Below, one piece after another: positions 11,515 through 23,316 of a DNA stretch of 64,000 bases (its first letter is position 1; each line of letters opens with the position of its first letter). Under the pieces are notes generated by a model. The model was not told the DNA's origin, did not search any database, and saw only the letters and a program-made list of their open reading frames with translations. Source of the DNA: Cepaea nemoralis (Eukaryota > Mollusca > Gastropoda > Stylommatophora > Helicidae); assembly GCA_014155875.1 (NCBI GenBank), contig JACEFZ010027108.1:1-64000 (forward strand), given 5' to 3'. The position numbers and the translations under genes are program-made.

Positions 11515-11928
11515 CAGCCTATGGTGAACGGAAGGCCCAATATACGGAAGTGAGGCTAAGCAGCCATGTGCAGGACGTGACGATTCCTTGGGTGAGCCCA
11601 GTATCAGAGCGCTATGTATCGGCTCTGCAAGTATGGAAGCCTCCTTGGATGGCGGGGAATGCCCATGGTCTGCCCCTGCCTTCCCTTGAGGGCTGACCAG
11701 GATCTTTGGCTGTTCTATATGGGCCAGCTAGGATGGGGGATAACACCACAACAGTGAGAGTCAAACGTCCTAAGAAACCCCCGGGAAGGTTAACCCGGTC
11801 AACAAATGCCCGCAGAAGTCGGATGTGTCGGCCTAACGGCGCAAGAACGCAGCTCTGCTGTAAACAGGCACAACGCAATCACATCCGAAAAAAAACTCCA
11901 GGATGAACGAAGAAGAAGAAGAAGAATT
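11515..11928 (+). mobile_element. SINE family S3, full copy with (GAA)n tail
   Basis: The body includes ACGGAAGTGAGGCTAAGCAG, GATTCCTTGGGTGAGCCCAG, ATGGGGGATAACACCACAAC and AGAAGTCGGATGTGTCGGCC, and ends GATGAACGAAGAAGAAGAAG. A second long copy is at 43415-43812, with truncated copies at 38808-38957 and 6478-6624. The open frames over it are not genes. The tail resembles the LINE-C 3' end. Confidence 0.8.
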
Positions 11929-11944
11929 GGTTTTCTTGCTCTAT

Positions 11945-12050
11945 CGTCTGTAAAGACAGCAAGGTGCCACTACATGCTTGGGTCCAGATGACTCCAGACA
12001 CTTGGTCTACGGCTCTCAGCTGAGGGATATGGTAGTAATTCACCTTCAAC
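11945..12050 (+). repeat. Dispersed repeat family R fragment
   Basis: CGTCTGTAAAGACAGCAAGG and GGTGCCACTA also occur at 19065-19095. The family has further pieces at 18855-19105, 26690-26860 and 53535-53830. Its class is unknown. Confidence 0.5.
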
Positions 12051-12051
12051 A

Positions 12052-12668
12052 ATGACGGATAGACATAGGGTCCTTCAGGCCAAATGGTACCTGAGAGTTG
12101 CTGCAGACAGGGATCACCCGCTGCATGCAGCCATGGATGTGGTCAAGGGTCATAGACTAAGACGAGGCAGGTCCTGGATATGCTTGCTTGCTTGTGTTCG
12201 TTGGCTTGAGCTAAAACGCGAAGTCCTGTATGTCGGATGAAGACATCCTGTTGTCCAACAGCAATGTGATGTCATACAGGTCCTGAGGTTTGCATGAGTA
12301 TCCGTTGTCCCATGTCTGGCTTATTGGTGTGCAGACTGGTGGTTCCTCGCCGTACAGGCAGATACTCTCCGATTTCCGAGGAAGGTCCTGGATAGACATA
12401 GGGTCCTTCAGGCCAAATGGTACCTGAGAGTTACCGCAGACAGGGATCACATGCTGCATGTAGCAATGGATATGGTAAAGGGCCATAGACTAAGACGAGG
12501 CAGGTCCTGGATAGATATAGGGTCCTTCAGGCCAAATGGTACCTGAGAGTTACCGCAGACAGGGATCACCTGCTGCATGCAGCAATGGATATGATAAAGG
12601 GCCATAGACTAAGACGAGGCAGGTCCTGTATGGCACAGGCAGAACTTTCTATAAGTCAGGTGTGTGAT
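12052..12668 (+). mobile_element. LINE-B, RT-RNase H linker part, interrupted and triplicated
   Basis: A coding segment (ADRDHPLHAAMDVVKGHRLR) occurs three times, starting near 12058, 12391 and 12510. Copies 2 and 3 are 119 bp apart, and copy 1 is split off by an inverted dispersed repeat at 12184-12385. The third copy runs into the RNase H part that resumes at 18058 after the LTR element. The same segment is contiguous with RNase H at 51600-51780, which proves the link. Confidence 0.75.
12184..12385 (-). repeat. Dispersed repeat, inverted copy of 54895-55125
   Basis: Its reverse complement contains CACCAATAAGCCAGACATGG, CTGCACACCAATAAGCC and GCCAACGAACACAAGC, all present in the same order at 54960-55125. 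The class is unknown. Confidence 0.7.
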
Positions 12669-13941
12669 TGTCATAAGTCGGGGTGCCCCACCGGCTAGAT
12701 TAAAATATTATTCACTGGCGAGCAACCCTAAATAGTCAGAAACTGATTAGGGACAAAATCTATATGGCTGAACTACAGATTAAGCCCTGAATATCCAACG
12801 TACAGCTCTAAGTGGCTCGTTACAAAATGAAATGAACTGTGCTGAATATTCGCCAAGGTATAGGAAAGAGAAGGTTAGCTAGGATAGATTTTTAAGTCTG
12901 AATTACAGTTTAAGGACAACTATCCTAGTACAGGTTTTTCTCCCTGACTGCTCCTTTCCTTGGTGTGTAAGTGAACCCCCACCAATGTACACAACAACAC
13001 GTATGCACAATTGGAATTAAAATATAACGAGAGAACTATGAGTTACAATATTACAACATTTATTTACTAATCATAGACATCTGATGGTTTTTAATATGAG
13101 GATGATGAAATCATATAACATATTATGATGAGAAACATTACGTAACTTTACTTGTTACTTCATCTATCTGGAACTGTGGTCCAGATCCCCACTCTCCAGT
13201 AGACTCAACAAAGAAACAGTTTGCCGGTATTCTGACGATCCTGTCAGTCCTGACACTCCTAGTCTTCACTCGTCCTTGAGATCTACAGCATAGGTGCTCC
13301 TTGTGAGAGCTGTTCAGAGATTTTTTCGTTTCTAACATGACCAGAGCTAGGGACCCTTATTTAAGCTGAGTCCAGCAGACCCTATTATCTCCTTGGCACC
13401 TTTCTGTCTGGTATGACAGAAACATGCTGACCTGCTAAGGTAATTAATTATATTCAAGTGTGGGGCCAGTTCACACCTCTTTTCTCATGCAGACTGACTT
13501 ATCTCCCCCTGGCAGTCATAAATCTATTCTGAACCACTAACCCTCACCATAGTGTCACACCTGGATGGTTTTGAGTTGCCAGCCCCAGATCAGTTTCACA
13601 GTCTGCCCTACAGTGGGGGTAATTGTCAGTTTGACCTGTAACACCTTTAAGCTGGACTGCCTGGTTTTACAACCCTAGTCTGATGGTCTGTGTGATTTCA
13701 TTCTGGGTTTATTGCAATTCCCACCATCCTGTTTTAGTAGCCAGCAGCCATCTGTTCTGACACTTACAGTTGAATGGGTTCCTTTTGCTACAACATTTTA
13801 TGCCTCTATGTGTGCAGGCCTGATTGTTCTGTCTTCCATTTCTCCTCCTTTATTATAGAGAATTGCCTTTGTTCTTCTGTAACTTCTCTACATGGTGAAC
13901 CGAAAATTGTTATGGGAAGTAAAGGCTGCCAATTCGTGACA
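12669..13941 (-). repeat. 3' LTR of minus-strand LTR retrotransposon (1273 bp)
   Basis: Both LTRs are exactly 1273 bp, bounded on the + strand by TGTCAT and GTGACA, giving the TGTCA...TGACA inverted ends expected of LTRs. I count about seven substitutions between the two copies (about 0.5%), so the insertion is recent. The 66-residue minus-strand ORF in each LTR (13138-13338 here) is identical in both copies and is probably not a gene. Confidence 0.95.
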
Positions 13942-14014
13942 GAGCTTCCCCCTAAAAAAAAAGTTTCTGCCAGAAATCTTTTGTCAAAGCACGCCGTACA
14001 TCCCAGAATAATGC

Positions 14015-16150
14015 CTAAGCACTCTCCGTTCTGTATCTGCCTAAAGGTTTCCAATATTCCTTGTGGCATTGGGTTGTCCTGCATCTGCATACAGACGTCC
14101 CATTTCCATAACCCAAAGATACTCTGGATAGATCCTTGTACCTGGTTTTCGGCTGGGATTCCATGCAATAGCTTGGTAAAATCCTGTAATTGTCAGGAGG
14201 TTGTAATTTTACCCTTCTGGGAAAGATCACAATCAACGGGATTCTTCGGCGCCTCTGGGCAGCAATTGTTTTACACCACTCACTCACGTGATTTAATCCT
14301 TTCAGCCGAGGATGTACCCGTAGTGAAGTCTTGCATAAGCTGGCCACAGCAAAGCTTGTCTCCGTGATATTCCTCCATCCTTTATAGATCCTTAACAGAT
14401 TCATCAATATCTTCCTTTTGAAAGGAATAATGTTACGCATCATGGTCCCATGATATAAATTCAACTGGCGCTTTCCTCCTTCAAAGTCGGGCGTAACAAT
14501 CTTCCCTCCTCGGTGTCGCGGTTTCTTCCCCTGATAATCAGTTAACGGGCTGAGTTTCTCTGCATTAGAGTTTCGTGTGAAAACCGTGCTAGAAATTGGA
14601 AATTTAGTGTGCCATGTTGTCCTGCCTTGAGAAATAACATAGTTATTCAAAGGCGATAAAGTGGTGTTACTTTTGAATAAAGTATCCACAAATAGCTGAT
14701 CTACTCCTATCAAATTGACCTGACTGAAGGGTAGATTGAGTCTTAAGAGTGTTGAATCCAAACCACTCTTGACTTCGGTTACTTCAGGTCCCTGTTGCTG
14801 GAATTCCCTGATAACTTCAGCTAATGAGATGATAGGCGTTTCTTCCTCCATCTTGTGCAAAGAATTTTCTTCTTTAGCAACTACAGACAATGTTGTCTGC
14901 ACAATATCAGAGTCCATATTCTGGCTCATGACAATTCCCTGTGTTTCCTGGGTCTCCGAACTGGTATACTGTGAGATAACAACTGGAAATGTTTCCTGGT
15001 CTGGATGTTCCTCTCTGGTCCTGCTTTCATGGGCTAAGTCCAGTTGAGGTAAATCCTGCGGTGGGCTGTCCAAGCAATCCATCACAATAGGTAAATTATT
15101 TGAACTGAGATCTAGTGTCTTGTCCTGAGCTGCAGCCTCAAAGATCACAAGGGGTTCCGGGTCTTCCTTCATCCCTCTGTCAGTCAAATTTAATCCCACT
15201 TCATCCTCTCCTGAGCTGAAGGGAATAATAAAGTCGGTTACCTTTCGATCTCCGACCTCCTTAAAAGATGTCCTCAGGTCATCTTCCTCTTGAGTTTCAC
15301 CTCTCGTTGAAGTAAAATGAGATTCCTGGGAGTCTTGTACTGGCGGACCCGTTAAACCACTAATCTTGTGGTACGAACAGTTGTCCTCTGGGTAACTGTT
15401 AGTAGGCAAATTATCTGAACTGATAATTAGTGATTCTTCCCGCGTTGCAGTAATGAAATTCACCTGGGATTCAGTTACTTCCATCCTCCCTATTTCAGTC
15501 AGATGTAATTCCACTTCATGATTCTGTGAACAGAAGGGAATGTGAGAATCGGCTAGGTCTCCGCCTGCGATCTCATTAAAGGTTGTCTTCAGTTCCTCTT
15601 TCTCTCGAGATTCATTGCTCGTAGAAGTTAAGTGGTTTTCCTGAAGGTCCTGTACTGGCGAACCAGTGAGTCCACAATTTCCGTGGTCCAAACAGTTATC
15701 ATGTTTGTGACTGTTTGAAGTGCCTTTGGCACGTTTTTTCTTCCCTCTTTTCCGTTTAGGACAGGGTCGAATGAGAACCTGCAGTTCCCGGTCCACTAAC
15801 TCTGATTCTGCGGTGGGTGGCAAAGATGTCCCTTCCTTCCTGGTTGGGTGAGCATCCATATCTCCTACCTTATGTTCCGCTAGAAAGGTTAGCTTCTCTG
15901 CATTGACTACTTCCATATGCTGTTTATTAATCTCTGCTTCTTCAGTTTTGCTACGCTCTTTTGCTTCAAATAACTCATCAATTGTTTTATTCATCTGTTC
16001 CTCCGCCATGTCCCACTCTTTCATCTCATCTCTGATGTATATTTCTAATTGTTCTCCTGTTAAGCCCTCTATTATGCCTAACCTTCTCGTGGACTCTAAG
16101 TAATCTGTGCGCGCCTTCAGATAATCTAGATCCTGGGAAGGTGAGTCCAT
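14015..16150 (-). CDS. Gag-like 711-aa ORF of the LTR element
   Basis: An unbroken ORF starts with ATG at 16150 (MDSPSQDLDYLK) and stops 73 bp before the 3' LTR. Residues about 15-95 (RRLGIIEGLTGEQLEIYIRD, then a charged helical stretch) resemble the N-terminus of metazoan Gypsy-type gag proteins, with helix LGI..LTGEQL followed by a charged coiled coil. A basic run PKRKRGKKKRAK could bind RNA or act as a nuclear signal. Residues about 165-370 hold two diverged copies of a roughly 100-residue unit starting CGLTGSPVQDLQ and SGLTGPPVQDSQ. No CCHC knuckle, protease DTG or RT motif was seen. Its intactness fits a young element that relies on partners for pol functions. Confidence 0.7.
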   Translation of the reverse strand: MDSPSQDLDYLKARTDYLESTRRLGIIEGLTGEQLEIYIRDEMKEWDMAEEQMNKTIDELFEAKERSKTEEAEINKQHMEVVNAEKLTFLAEHKVGDMDAHPTRKEGTSLPPTAESELVDRELQVLIRPCPKRKRGKKKRAKGTSNSHKHDNCLDHGNCGLTGSPVQDLQENHLTSTSNESREKEELKTTFNEIAGGDLADSHIPFCSQNHEVELHLTEIGRMEVTESQVNFITATREESLIISSDNLPTNSYPEDNCSYHKISGLTGPPVQDSQESHFTSTRGETQEEDDLRTSFKEVGDRKVTDFIIPFSSGEDEVGLNLTDRGMKEDPEPLVIFEAAAQDKTLDLSSNNLPIVMDCLDSPPQDLPQLDLAHESRTREEHPDQETFPVVISQYTSSETQETQGIVMSQNMDSDIVQTTLSVVAKEENSLHKMEEETPIISLAEVIREFQQQGPEVTEVKSGLDSTLLRLNLPFSQVNLIGVDQLFVDTLFKSNTTLSPLNNYVISQGRTTWHTKFPISSTVFTRNSNAEKLSPLTDYQGKKPRHRGGKIVTPDFEGGKRQLNLYHGTMMRNIIPFKRKILMNLLRIYKGWRNITETSFAVASLCKTSLRVHPRLKGLNHVSEWCKTIAAQRRRRIPLIVIFPRRVKLQPPDNYRILPSYCMESQPKTRYKDLSRVSLGYGNGTSVCRCRTTQCHKEYWKPLGRYRTESA

Positions 16151-16784
16151 ATTTGCTAATGGCTATATTCAAGTAAGCTCTTATGTATCTATCAAATTCA
16201 AAGCTCAGCTAGAAAGACAAGAGTGAACCAGTGACAGCAGAACCTAAACCAATGTGTACAGTTAAACCTCAGCAGTGAAAGACAACTGAAAGTAATATTC
16301 AAGTAGTTTCTGGCGACCGCAGTGAAGTAAGTGTGAGAGATATACTACACAGTAATCAATCCTAATATTTACCTAAATAAATATTAAAATGCACTGCATA
16401 CATGTCATAATGAAAATGGCATAAGTAAGCATAAAATGGCAAATCAATCAAGCAGTTAAATCATCAAACACATCAATGTAAATATGATTAAAGTGATCAG
16501 TTATCATTAAATGATGAATGATACACTAAATGATAAGAATTAAAATACTTATTAATAAATGATAGATGAGGTAGTTCTCATAAGTTCTTATCTGTTATAC
16601 ACTTTTGAAAAGTTATATCTATACTCTGTAACTTCCTCAACTAAAATTAGCTAGATCTGATGATAGTCTATTTTGATGACTGAAGATTACAAGAGTTAAC
16701 TTTTAACAATCGTATGTCTAGGGTCTAGTAGAATCACTATGATTACTAGAATCCTGGTTCAGGATCGCGGACTGGACCCCAATC

Positions 16785-18057
16785 TGTCATAAGTCGGGGT
16801 GCCCCACCGGCTAGATTAAAATATTATTCACTGGCGAGCAACCCTAAATAGTCAGAAACTGACTAGGGACAAAATCTATATGGCTGAACTACAGATTAAG
16901 CCCTGAATATCCAACGTACAGCTCTAAGTGGCTCGTTACAAAATGAAATGAACTGTGCTGAATATTCGCCAAGGTATAGGAAAGAGAGGGTTAGCTAGGA
17001 TAGATTTTTAAGTCTGAATTACAGTTTAAGGACAACTATCCTAGTACAGGTTTTTCTCCCTGACTGCTCCTTTCCTTGGTGTGTAAGTGAACCCCCACCA
17101 ATGTACACAACAACACGTATGCACAATTGGAATTAAAATATAACGAGAGAACTATGAGTTACAATATTACAACATTTATTTACTAATCATAGACATCTGA
17201 TGGTTTTTAATATGAGGATGATGAAATCATATAACATATTATGATGAGAAACATTACGTAACTTTACTTGTTACTTCATCTATCTGGAACTGTGGTCCAG
17301 ATCCCCACTCTCCAGTAGACTCAACAAAGAAACAGTTTGCCGGTATTCTGACGATCCTGTCAGTCCTGACACTCCTAGTCTTCACTCGTCCTTGAGATCT
17401 ACAACATAGGTGCTCCTTGTGAGAGCTGTTCAGAGATTTTTTCGTTTCTAACATGACCAGAGCTAGGGACCCTTATTTAAGCTGAGTCCAGCAGACCCTA
17501 TTATCTCCTTGGCACCTTTCTGTCTGGTATGACAGAAACATGCTGACCTGCTAAGGTAATTAATTCTATTCAAGTGTGGGGCCAGTTCACACCTCTTTTC
17601 TCATGCAGACTGACTTATCTCCCCCTGGCAGTCATAAATCTATTCTGAACCACTAACCCTCACTATAGTGTCACACCTGGATGGTTTTGAGTTGCCAGCC
17701 CCAGATCAGTTTCACAGTCTGCCCTACAGTGGGGGTAATTGTCAGTTTGACCTGTAACACCTTTAAGCTGGACTGCCTGGTTTTACAACCCTAGTCTGAT
17801 GGTCTGTGTGATTTCATTCTGGGTTTATTGCAATTCCCACCATCCTGTTTTAGTAGCCAGCAGCCATCTGTTCTGACACTTACAGTTGAATGGGTTCCTT
17901 TTGCTACAACATTTTATGCCTCTTTGTGTGCAGGCCTGATTGTTCTGTCTTCCATTTCTCCTCCTTTATTATAGAGAATTGCCTTTGTTCTTCTGTAACT
18001 TCTCTACATGGTGAACCGAAAATTGTTCTGGGAAGTAAAGGCTGCCAATTCGTGACA
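16785..18057 (-). repeat. 5' LTR of minus-strand LTR retrotransposon (1273 bp)
   Basis: Same length as the partner LTR and about 99.5% identical. In this orientation transcription should start here and run leftward. I could not place a TATA box or polyadenylation signal with confidence. Confidence 0.95.
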
Positions 18058-18860
18058 ATGATCTAGAGACCATCAATCGTGAAAGAGAGTGGGTTGAAGT
18101 TCCGGATGACATGACGGACTGGCACAATGTAATAATAACACTGGGTCGTGAGAGCAGAGAATGGGCAGCGGGTCACACTGAGTTTGAAGTGCAACAGCTA
18201 ATCCAGAGCAACACACATCAAGGTGACATAGTCATCTACACCGATGGGTTAGTGGTGAGAAACAGACGTAGTGGCTGGGGCTTTATTGCAAAGGCTAATG
18301 GGCGAGTCTTGAAACAGGAGAGCCTGGCATATGAGACTACGACCTCCAGCATGAGAATGGAGGTGGAGGCAGTAACAGCGGCATTCCGCTGGCTAGAGGA
18401 GACTACTGCAACGCACGTTGTGTTCATTGCGGATTCAAAGAATATGCTTTAACAAGGTGGAGAAAGGGTTATTTCGTGTGGAATGGCTATCGTCGCTTCA
18501 GAGGTCACAGATTGTGAGAATTGTATGGATATTTTGCCCTGGCCATGCGGGTGTACGAGGGAATGAACAGGCTGATAGGCTAGCAGGGAATGCACCTCTT
18601 GGTGGCATCTTGCCTATGGACAAGGGGGGGGGGGGTCGTGCGCTTGTGGGACTAGGTGGAGAAGGCGGGGAACAGATTGAGAACCAATATGTGGAAAGAA
18701 TGAGATTGCGGGTGTCGGCAGGGGTTCTGGAATAATCTCAAAACTGAGAGGGAAGACCAAGAGAAATTTTAATCAGATAGCGATGGGAACGATTAGTAGT
18801 ATGACTCTATGGGAATGTCCTGAGTGCAGTGATGTCGGTTCTTAACTCAACTCAACTATT
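18058..18860 (+). mobile_element. LINE-B RNase H and 3' end
   Basis: It continues the LINE-B reading frame cut at 12668. RNase H landmarks are IVIYTDG (first Asp), RMEVEAVTAAFRWLEE (Glu), VVFIADSKNML (Asp) and CPGHAGVRGNEQADRLAGNA. A one-base shift falls at about 18445 and a run of nine G sits at about 18626. The element ends GATGTCGGTTCTTAACTCAA with an ACTCA repeat, a 3' end seen in seven other copies in the window. It is inactive. Confidence 0.85.
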
Positions 18861-18862
18861 CA

Positions 18863-19105
18863 CCTTCTGCTGCATGGAGGTATGATGCTGAGCCGGCAGG
18901 ATCTGCAGCCTTCCTGGTTCCAGACGTATTGGTCATCCTGTCCTTTGGAGAAAACAAGGCAAGGCCGAGAGATAGATCATGCTGCATGGGCAACACATGT
19001 TCTCTGAATCCAAGCCCAGGCATTGTGCGATGGAACTCTAGCTGTAGCTTCAATCCACATACTTTCGTCTGTAAAGACGGCAAGGTGCCACTATCCTATT
19101 TAAGT
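18863..19105 (-). repeat. Dispersed repeat family R
   Basis: AGATCATGCTGCATGGGCAA and the GGTTCCAGACGTATTGGT region pair in inverse order with 26690-26860 and 53535-53760. The class is unknown. Confidence 0.5.
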
Positions 19106-19133
19106 TTATTATGATGTACGGAGGCGATTCATG

Positions 19134-22100
19134 CAGGGGCGCCACGCGGGGGGGGGGGGGGGGGGGTGCGGACCGCACCGGGTGACACCATCAAGGGGTG
19201 ACACCAAAATAAAATAATTGCAAATTTGACAAAGCAGACATAGCTCTGTCTAGTGGGGTTTCATAACCGTTCATTGTTAAATACATGAGCAGGCACAGGG
19301 TGCCACCATGCAGAGCGTCTGGTGCTTAAATGAATAAGACTCAGAGCTCAGAGCTGCTCGGAGCCTCGGAGTCGGAGTAGAATCGTGGGTCATTTGCAAA
19401 CGCGCCAATTAATGACGTGTGGAGTCACGTGGTTGCAGAAAATGACAGACGTTGTTTACAGGTTCGTTTTTTATGTAAATAATTATTTTTTCGAAATTTT
19501 ATAATTTTATCAATATCACTAAAATATAAATATTTTAAAGTAAATTAATTAGGACAGGGCATAAATTTTAAAGGAGAAAAACAGCGGCAGGCTTCCACTT
19601 TAAAAAGTATTACTATACTATAGTATACTAGTAGTTTACTACTACAATAAATTAATAATTACGGCATACACACGTTTTTCTATCTGTCTGAAAAATATAT
19701 ATTTTAATTTTTTAATTTAATTTTCTAATTAAAAAGATGGAAATAGAAAAATAAATAACGGTTGTGTAATTTTTCGAACCAACGAGTCACTGTTGAGAGT
19801 GAGACTGCCACACGCAGATCCCCCCAATAATTGATGCAGTTACTGACATTCGCCAGCAATTCGCAATATAAAATAATAAAATATATGTCATGAAATGACA
19901 GTCGTGCATTGGCGACAAAACTTCCTGATAAAAGTTAAGAAGAAGTGTTGCAACGAATATTGTTGACCACCGGTTACATTTGTATATGAATCCATTAATT
20001 GTGCCTTGCAGCATTTGCCATCCGCATCGTATGCAGGTTGGTATGTTCAATACTCCATTAGCCAGTAAAAAAAGTTACAATCCACTCAAACTTGTTACAA
20101 TGAAATAAAAAAGTTGTAACTTCCATGGACAATATTTTAAAAAATTTAATATTTTGTATGACAAGTTTTCTTTTTAGACGGTTCTTTTTATAGTGTACAT
20201 AATCATTTTTTAATTACATTTTAATTCTACGGTAAACAACGCAATTTAACCTAAATAACTATATTTATTAAATTATGAATAAATCATAAATGTTTGGATT
20301 ATAATTATGTATACAGATTTTATATATTTATATTATATCTTTTTGTTTAGTTGTATATTTTTAAGTCGCTAATTTATTATAGATTTATTATTTTAGAATA
20401 TTCCATCATGCCACATGGAGTGCACAAATCAAAGAGGCCTAGTGGATGCGAGCAGCGAAAAGCAAAGAAGAAAAGATGTGAATCACTAAAATCACTACCT
20501 GGATTCATGCTTCAATATGTCAAGAGACCAAGTGATGGACAAGATTCATCAAAAGACGTTCTTCCTCAATCTACAATTGATAGGGATTCCTCCCATGCTG
20601 ACAGCATGCATTCTTCAAAAGAGCAACTAGAGCCAGAAATGGAAGAGAATCACGAGATTGATGCAGAAATACATAATGAAATAGCAGTGGATGAAGTTGA
20701 AACAGAAATGCATGCTGAAAATGATTCTCGTCATGATACTGTAAATGTGATGAGTCAAGTGGATGAGAAAAATTGGAATATTTTATCTGATGCTTCTTTC
20801 TGGAATGCACCAGTTCCAGATCATTTTCGAGTTGAAATTATCAAAAGAGGAAGTTGTTCTTTTCAGAACAAGGATGGGCCTTTCAGTACTGTGACAAGGC
20901 AAGGTGCAAAGACTAAAGGAGATGTGCGCCAGCTGTCAAAAGAATGGTTCTACAAGACGATGCCAAATGGTGAGAAAATACTGCGGTCATGGGTGGTTTA
21001 CTCGCTCGTCAGTGAGAAATTATACTGCTTTTGCTGCAGACTCTTTGCTGTTAATGTAACAGAACAAACATCAAAATTTGTCACTGGGTTTCAGCAGTGG
21101 TGGAAGCTGAGCCCAAAATTACATAATCATGAGATATCGGATGACCATCTAGGTTGCCTTGAAAAATGGAAAACATTGGCAGGAGGCCTTAAGCTGCACA
21201 AAACAATTGATGCCGACAGTGTTGCTGTAATGGATAGGGATAAAAAAAAAATGGAGGGATATCTTGCACAGGTTGCTTGATATCACATTGTTTCTTGCTA
21301 AGCAAAATCTGGCATTTCGTGGCCATAAGGAAGATGCATCTTCGTTGAATAAAGGAAACTTTCTTGAGATGGTTGAGATGCTTTCTAAATATGACCCTGT
21401 GTTGAAAGAGCACCTAATGAGATTAAAGCGAACTACATCTGTAACAGTAAAAGCATCCGTATCTTATCTTTCACCAGAAACTCAGAATGAATTTATAACT
21501 GTTCTGGCAAATCATGTGAAGGAAATTCTTGTAAATGATATAAAGGCTGCAAGGTATTTTGGAATTATGTTCGACAGCACACCTGACATATCACACACTG
21601 ACCAGATGTCTGAGGTGATCAGATATGTGAAAATCCACAATGGGGAAGTTGAAATGAGAGAAGGTTTCTAGGATTTTTCCCTTTAAAGGGGAAAAAAGCT
21701 GATGACCTCAGTTCAGACATTTTAAAAAATCTAGAAAGTGATGGACTTGACATAATGATGTGCAGAGCTCAAGGTTATGATAATGCTGCCACAATGTCTG
21801 GAATTCATGGAGGTGTTCAAGCCATTCTGAAAAGAAAGAATAAGAAAGCTATTTTTAACGGATGCGTGGACCATTCGCTTAACTTGTGTGGTCAACACTC
21901 TTTTGCTGAAAGATGCTTTATGTGTAACATTTTTTGGAACTCTTGAGAGAATGTATTCCTTCTTTGCTGCTTCCACCCATCGATGGGATGTTTTAATTGA
22001 ACACACTGCAATGTCGATTAAAAGGCTATCAACAACACGCTGGAGTGCACATCATGCTGCTGTTAAACCGGTGAAAGATAAGTTTCATGAATGTGTGGCG

Positions 22101-23316
22101 GCGATTGAAGCTCTATGTGATCCTCGTGAAAATGTGGAAACAAGAGGTGCAGCACAAGGTCTTTTACCTGCTGTCTGTGATTTCACGTTTCTGTGCTACC
22201 TTTACTTTTGGGCTGCTGTACTTGAGGAAGTTAATTTGACACAGCAGTATCTGCAGACTAAAGGCTTAACTCTTGACAAAGTAGTGACCAAGTTAGAGGC
22301 ATTAAGACTTTTTCTGCAGGAGAAGCGCAGTCACTTAGTGGAGCATGCAATTGAACAGGCACTTTTAAAGCAGACCAATTTGGAATAACAGTAGAGAGAA
22401 GATTAAGGTTCGAGAAGAGAATGGCAGGGGAACAACTCAGAGATGCTTCAGATGCTGAACTCACTATGCAAGAAGAAAACAATAGGGCGATGCTGGAGTG
22501 TATTGATCGTTTTCATTCTGAACTCCAGACCAGATCAACAGCGATCAAGGAAGTAGCAAATAATGTTTGAGGCTGTTCAAGCCAAGAGTCTTCTATCAGC
22601 AACTGAAGAAGAGTTGCTGGTGTCAGTTCCAAAATTGACCACTTTCTATGATGAGCTATCCGAAGTAGAGCTTTTAAAAGAAATACCAAGGCCGAGAAGA
22701 CACCTGAAGGCAGCAGATATTGATATCCACAAAGCCAAAGACTGGTCAATATTTGATATTTTAAAATTCATAGTTGACTGGGATTTCCTTGAATCTCTCC
22801 CAATACTCTCACTAAGCCTACAACTATTTCTTACGATCTGTGTGTCTGTGGCTTCATGTGAGAGGAGCTTTTCAAAACTGAAACTTATAAAGAACTATTT
22901 GCGATCAACCATGGGACAGTCAAGACTTTCTGATCTGGCTATATTATCAATTGAAAGTGATATGGTGAAAGATATTGATTTTGATGATGTGATTGACAGG
23001 TTTGCAGCTTTGAAGACCAGGATGGGAAACTTTTAATTTTAAATAACAGAAATTTTAATGTTAAATAACAAAAATTTAACTTTGTCCGAGTTTGTCGAAG
23101 TTCTTTATTTATGTTTTACCTGAAGTATTGAAGTTATATTGTTCAATTTGTTTTCTTTCTTATGCCCTTATTAACTTTTTGACTTATTTTACAAACATTA
23201 CTATATGCGATTATATATGGTACAGGAACACTCGGAAGAAGACCACGGTGAAAGTCTAGAGGGGTGACACCAAGAGTTTACCGCACTGGGTGACACCAAC
23301 CCCAGTGACGCCATTG
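19134..23316 (+). mobile_element. Complete hAT transposon (4183 bp), inactive
   Basis: Target duplication GATTCATG is perfect on both sides (19126-19133 and 23317-23324), the 8-bp size typical of hAT. Terminal inverted repeats are CAGGGGCGCCACGCGGGG on the left and, read inward, CAATGGCGTCACTGGGG on the right. Subterminal GGGGTGACACC motifs occur at both ends in the same orientation, with ACCGCACYGGGTGACACC beside them. About 1.2 kb of AT-rich non-coding sequence precedes the transposase. A poly-G run sits in the left end. Confidence 0.93.
20408..23036 (+). pseudogene. hAT transposase (TTF zinc finger / DUF4371 / hATC), frameshifted
   Basis: The first frame starts with ATG at 20408 (MPHGVHKSKRPSG). 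A TTF-type zinc finger spans about 20860-21070 (EWFYKTMPNGEK, LYCFCCRLF). The catalytic-region signatures GYDNAATMSGIHGGVQAIL and CVDHSLNLCG follow. The C-terminal dimerisation domain has SVASCERSFSKLKLI and LSDLAILSIE (about 22840-22960). This is the ZMYM1-like/KIAA1586-like hAT group. Frames change near 21250 (in a run of ten A), 21668, 21915, 22375 and 22560, so no single protein can be made. Confidence 0.92.

Larger units (their letters stand above)
12669..18057 (-). mobile_element. Non-autonomous LTR retrotransposon (5389 bp)
   Basis: The order on the minus strand is 5' LTR (16785-18057), primer-site-like TGGGGTCCAGTCCGCG two to three bases inside the LTR, a leader of about 630 bp, one 711-codon ORF (16150-14015), a purine tract TAGGGGGAAG (13945-13954), and 3' LTR (12669-13941). 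It carries no protease, reverse transcriptase, RNase H or integrase. It sits inside LINE-B: left flank GTGAT (12664-12668), right flank ATGAT (18058-18062), a 5-bp duplication with one change, or a perfect 4-bp TGAT. The empty site GTGTGATCTAGAGACC is visible at 51757-51772. Confidence 0.92.

Noticed and set aside
13138..13338. 66-codon minus ORF repeated at 17254-17454
   Set aside because: It is the same LTR sequence twice, with no domain.
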